From Geovibrio ferrireducens (GTDB taxonomy: Bacteria > Chrysiogenota > Deferribacteres > Deferribacterales > Geovibrionaceae): DNA of 64,000 nt. The notes under the pieces are model-generated. The model saw nothing but the letters and a program-made list of their open reading frames with translations. It was not told where the DNA came from and did not search any database. Shown here in pieces: positions 61,895 through 64,000 of the stretch. Location: positions 186,001-250,000 of the forward strand of contig NZ_JAJAPB010000002.1 of assembly GCF_026226615.1 (NCBI RefSeq), given 5' to 3'. Made by a program: the position numbers and the translations under genes. Each line of letters begins with the position of its first letter. Positions within the stretch are counted from its first letter, which is position 1.

Positions 61895-62191
61895 ATGAAG
61901 AAGGAAAAGCGGATAATTAAGGACGAAAAGATATTACGCCGTTTCATAGGCGTGTTCTGCCGAGAGAACCACGGCGGAAAGGAGCTTTGCCCTGAGTGTG
62001 CGGAGCTTCTTGCCTATGCGCTCAAACGGAATGAGAAATGCCCCCTTGACCCTAAGCCCAAGTGTAAGGACTGCAAAATCCACTGCTATAAGCCGGAAAT
62101 GCGCAGGAAGATAAGGGAAGTGATGAAGTTCAGCGGTATCTGGCACATTAAACGCGGGCGACTGGACTGGGTTCTGCATTATTTTTGGTGA
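61895..62191 (+). CDS. YgbA-like protein (nitrous-oxide-stimulated promoter family)
   Basis: The 98-residue basic protein has the family pattern RRFIGVFCRENHGG-KELCPECAELLAYALKRNEKCPLDPKPKCKDCKIHCYKPEMRRKIREVMKFSGIW. Eight Cys in CxxC-type groups point to metal or Fe-S binding. In E. coli ygbA is repressed by NsrR and helps recovery from nitrosative stress. It is monocistronic here and divergent from the TRIC gene. The upstream region is AT-rich; I could not pick out a definite NsrR or FNR site. Confidence 0.8.
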   Translation: MKKEKRIIKDEKILRRFIGVFCRENHGGKELCPECAELLAYALKRNEKCPLDPKPKCKDCKIHCYKPEMRRKIREVMKFSGIWHIKRGRLDWVLHYFW

Positions 62192-62524
62192 AGATGTTTC
62201 TCAGTTCTTCAATAACACAATGACTGCTTGGTTTTATAGAGTTTAATGTTGATGCTGCTGTGGCAGCCCCAATGACGGGGCTACGCCGTGCACAGCGAAG
62301 CCGAACTGTGTTCGGCGCGAGCGTGTACATCAAACTTACAGGGTGACGTATTACCGTGTCACTGCGAGGAGCGAAGCGATGAAGCAGTCTCAAAATATAC
62401 ATAGAGATTGCTTCACCCTTTCAGGGTTCGCAATGACGCAAAACTGCCCCGAAAGGAGAAATCCCTGTCAGATCCCCCTTTACAAAAGAGGAAGTCATTG
62501 CTGTTAAAAACCCCCGTTTAAACT
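62192..62524. repeat. Intergenic region with a long dispersed inverted repeat
   Basis: This 333-bp gap has no gene. Arms at 62358-62391 and 62404-62437 (GTCACTGCGA..GAAGCAGTCTC and GAGATTGCTTC..TCGCAATGAC) pair over both ends of each arm. A partial relative is at 25918-25946. Upstream is a second palindromic stretch (CAATGACGGGGCTACGCC and CGAACTGTGTTCG). The pattern matches REP- or MITE-like intergenic elements. Confidence 0.65.
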
Positions 62525-64000
62525 CTATTTCCTGATAAAAACCTCAACCGACTGATGAAGCTGATCCATGGAGTCCTTCATTTCGGTGAAGATGGCGAGG
62601 AGATCGTTCACAGTGGCAGTGCTCTGGCTTACCATAGCACCGGAGCTCTGCACCATCTCGTTCACACTGCCGATTGCCCTGTCCCTCTCGTTAAGCGTCT
62701 GCTGCATGGCTAGGAAGGTAGAGTTCAGAGATTCGCCTGATTTCACTATCCCTTCAAAGACCTCCCTTGTTTTCGCCATAACCCCGGCGCCCTCCGCCAC
62801 TTTCTCCTCCGTAACCCGCATATCGCCGAGGATTCCGGTTATATCAGCGTTGAACCCGCCTATTATGTCGCCTATATTCTTGGTGGCATTGCGTGTTTTT
62901 TCCGCAAGCTTGCGCACCTCATCAGCCACCACGGCAAAGCCTCTGCCGTGTTCCCCTGCCCTTGCCGCCTCAATTGCGGCATTGAGCGCGAGAAGGTTTA
63001 TCTGGTCTGTAATGTCATCTATAACGCTGAGAATGCTCCCCACCTCGCGGGAGGATTCGCCGAAACGGAGCAGTTTCCCGCCCAGCTGCTCAACAGAATC
63101 TCCTATCCCTTCCATCTGTTCGGAGAGAACAGTCATATTCTTACGTCCGCCGGATGTGCGTTTCTCTGTTTCCTGAGTAACCTGCCTTGTCAGATCAAGG
63201 TTGCGGTGCATCTCAAGCCCTGCGGCCTTGACCTTATCCATCTCCCTCAAAAGGAGCGACAGATTCCCCTCCTGTCTGCCCAGAACTTTAGTGAGCTCTG
63301 TCTTTTTACTGTCAAACTGCCGGAAATCAGCCTCTGTCCGCACTGAGATTTCATAAATCTTTGTCACCAGTTCATCCAGCCTCTCCAGAAAGCTGTTCAT
63401 GTGGTTGGATATATTGGCTATCTCATCCTTATAGAAAACAGGGATGCGTCTGGAAAGGTCGCTGCCTATTGAGTTTATCTCTTTCCCTATGAAATCCAGC
63501 CTTTTAAAGGCTATGCGGTTGAACATAAGATAAAGAACAGTCAGTATCACAATAAATGTCAGCCCCGCGTAGAAGAAGACACCGCCTATGAGGCTGTGTA
63601 TCTGCGCCAGCATCTGGCTTCTGTCCATCTTGATTACGATGTCAAAGCTCTTGCTTAAGAACTCGGCTCTCTCCTTGGAAAAAATGTAGCCGTTTCTGCC
63701 TATGCCTGTTATCTCCTCCGTGAGAGAGGTCTGCGGCAGTGCGGCAAACTTTCTGGTTTCAGCATCGTCCGCACCTGCCGGCATGTTCATAAGCAGGCCT
63801 GATTTGTCAAAAAGGCGCAGATAAGTGTGTTCGTCTATCTTTTCCGGCAGAAGGGACATGACAGTGTCCCTGCTGAGGGTAACAATCACGATCCCCGTGC
63901 GTACATCATTTGCGTTTATGTGTCTGGCCATATATGCCACAGGTCTTCCGCCGTCAATCTCCGATGTTTCAAAATCTGTAAAAATCGTCTCAGTAACAGG
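62525..64000 (-). CDS. Methyl-accepting chemotaxis protein (5' end outside window)
   Basis: The frame is open to the right edge ([28 protein letters not shown]..), so the N-terminus and first helix lie outside. Visible parts are a double-Cache type sensor segment ([37 protein letters not shown]), a membrane helix ([25 protein letters not shown]), HAMP and the signalling domain with [42 protein letters not shown]. It ends VEVFIRK without a receptor-methylation pentapeptide. Ligand unknown. Confidence 0.93.
   Translation of the reverse strand, partial: PVTETIFTDFETSEIDGGRPVAYMARHINANDVRTGIVIVTLSRDTVMSLLPEKIDEHTYLRLFDKSGLLMNMPAGADDAETRKFAALPQTSLTEEITGIGRNGYIFSKERAEFLSKSFDIVIKMDRSQMLAQIHSLIGGVFFYAGLTFIVILTVLYLMFNRIAFKRLDFIGKEINSIGSDLSRRIPVFYKDEIANISNHMNSFLERLDELVTKIYEISVRTEADFRQFDSKKTELTKVLGRQEGNLSLLLREMDKVKAAGLEMHRNLDLTRQVTQETEKRTSGGRKNMTVLSEQMEGIGDSVEQLGGKLLRFGESSREVGSILSVIDDITDQINLLALNAAIEAARAGEHGRGFAVVADEVRKLAEKTRNATKNIGDIIGGFNADITGILGDMRVTEEKVAEGAGVMAKTREVFEGIVKSGESLNSTFLAMQQTLNERDRAIGSVNEMVQSSGAMVSQSTATVNDLLAIFTEMKDSMDQLHQSVEVFIRK

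Overview
The window looks like a chromosome segment of an anaerobic or microaerophilic Gram-negative diazotroph. The features pointing this way are molybdenum nitrogenase genes with DraT/DraG control, RND-type tripartite pumps with outer-membrane partners, a ferredoxin-linked 2-oxoacid oxidoreductase, Cache-domain chemoreceptors and DUF1858 proteins. My best guess is a Deferribacterota-type bacterium (Geovibrio/Denitrovibrio/Seleniivibrio-like). This rests on gene content only and is of low to moderate confidence.

Layout. (1) 1-9.7 kb is a nitrogen-fixation locus: nifK (cut by the window edge), nifD and nifH, then an AAA-ATPase/DUF4276 pair that looks like a defence insertion, then draG and a divergent draT (reversible ADP-ribosylation of NifH), a NifZ-like protein, the nif-specific ferredoxin FdxB and the sigma-54 activator NifA. 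A consensus -24/-12 promoter and a TGT-N10-ACA NifA site lie upstream of fdxB. (2) 10-23.8 kb holds a NapH-like ferredoxin, a histidine kinase with a receiver protein, an RND pump operon divergent from a Cpx-like two-component system, a Spy/CpxP-like protein and an ECF sigma factor with a possible anti-sigma partner. (3) 24-29 kb holds perR-katA behind a PerR box, then an uncharacterised three-gene cluster: a cytosolic binding-protein-like protein, a CobW/HypB/UreG-like GTPase and a soluble ABC ATPase, with no permease. A ModE-like operator lies upstream. (4) 29.2-43.4 kb holds a second RND operon whose pump is fused in frame to a TolC-like protein, a chemoreceptor, a CadC-like repressor with a metal P-type ATPase, a LuxR-type protein without a LuxI, a DUF438/hemerythrin/PAS sensor and an LpxR-like lipid A deacylase.

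(5) 43.4-58.5 kb is an accessory region. A 29-bp direct repeat (44947-44975 and 58403-58431) bounds a ~13.5-kb integrative element inserted at the 3' end of a tRNA-Pro(UGG) gene. The element carries a phage-type repressor, small proteins, its own tRNA-Pro(UGG) and tRNA-Gln(UUG), and a minus-strand operon: a DmsA-like molybdoenzyme, a four-cluster Fe-S subunit, two cobalamin-binding-type radical SAM proteins, a TorD/DmsD chaperone and a polyferredoxin. An IS3-family element now sits where both a multiheme cytochrome c gene (upstream of the molybdoenzyme) and the integrase gene are cut off. The operon has therefore lost its head and the element probably cannot excise by itself. Left of the element is a remnant of a second, related integrase, evidence of serial insertion at this tRNA.

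(6) 58.5-64 kb returns to core genes: korBA, a TRIC-type channel, a YgbA-like protein, an intergenic repeat and a chemoreceptor running off the right edge.

Molybdenum recurs across the window: nitrogenase, a ModE-like site in front of the three-gene cluster, and a molybdoenzyme on the element. The two best candidates for undescribed biology are the ModE-box cluster (26.06-29.15 kb) and the molybdoenzyme/radical-SAM operon on the element (46.6-56.4 kb).
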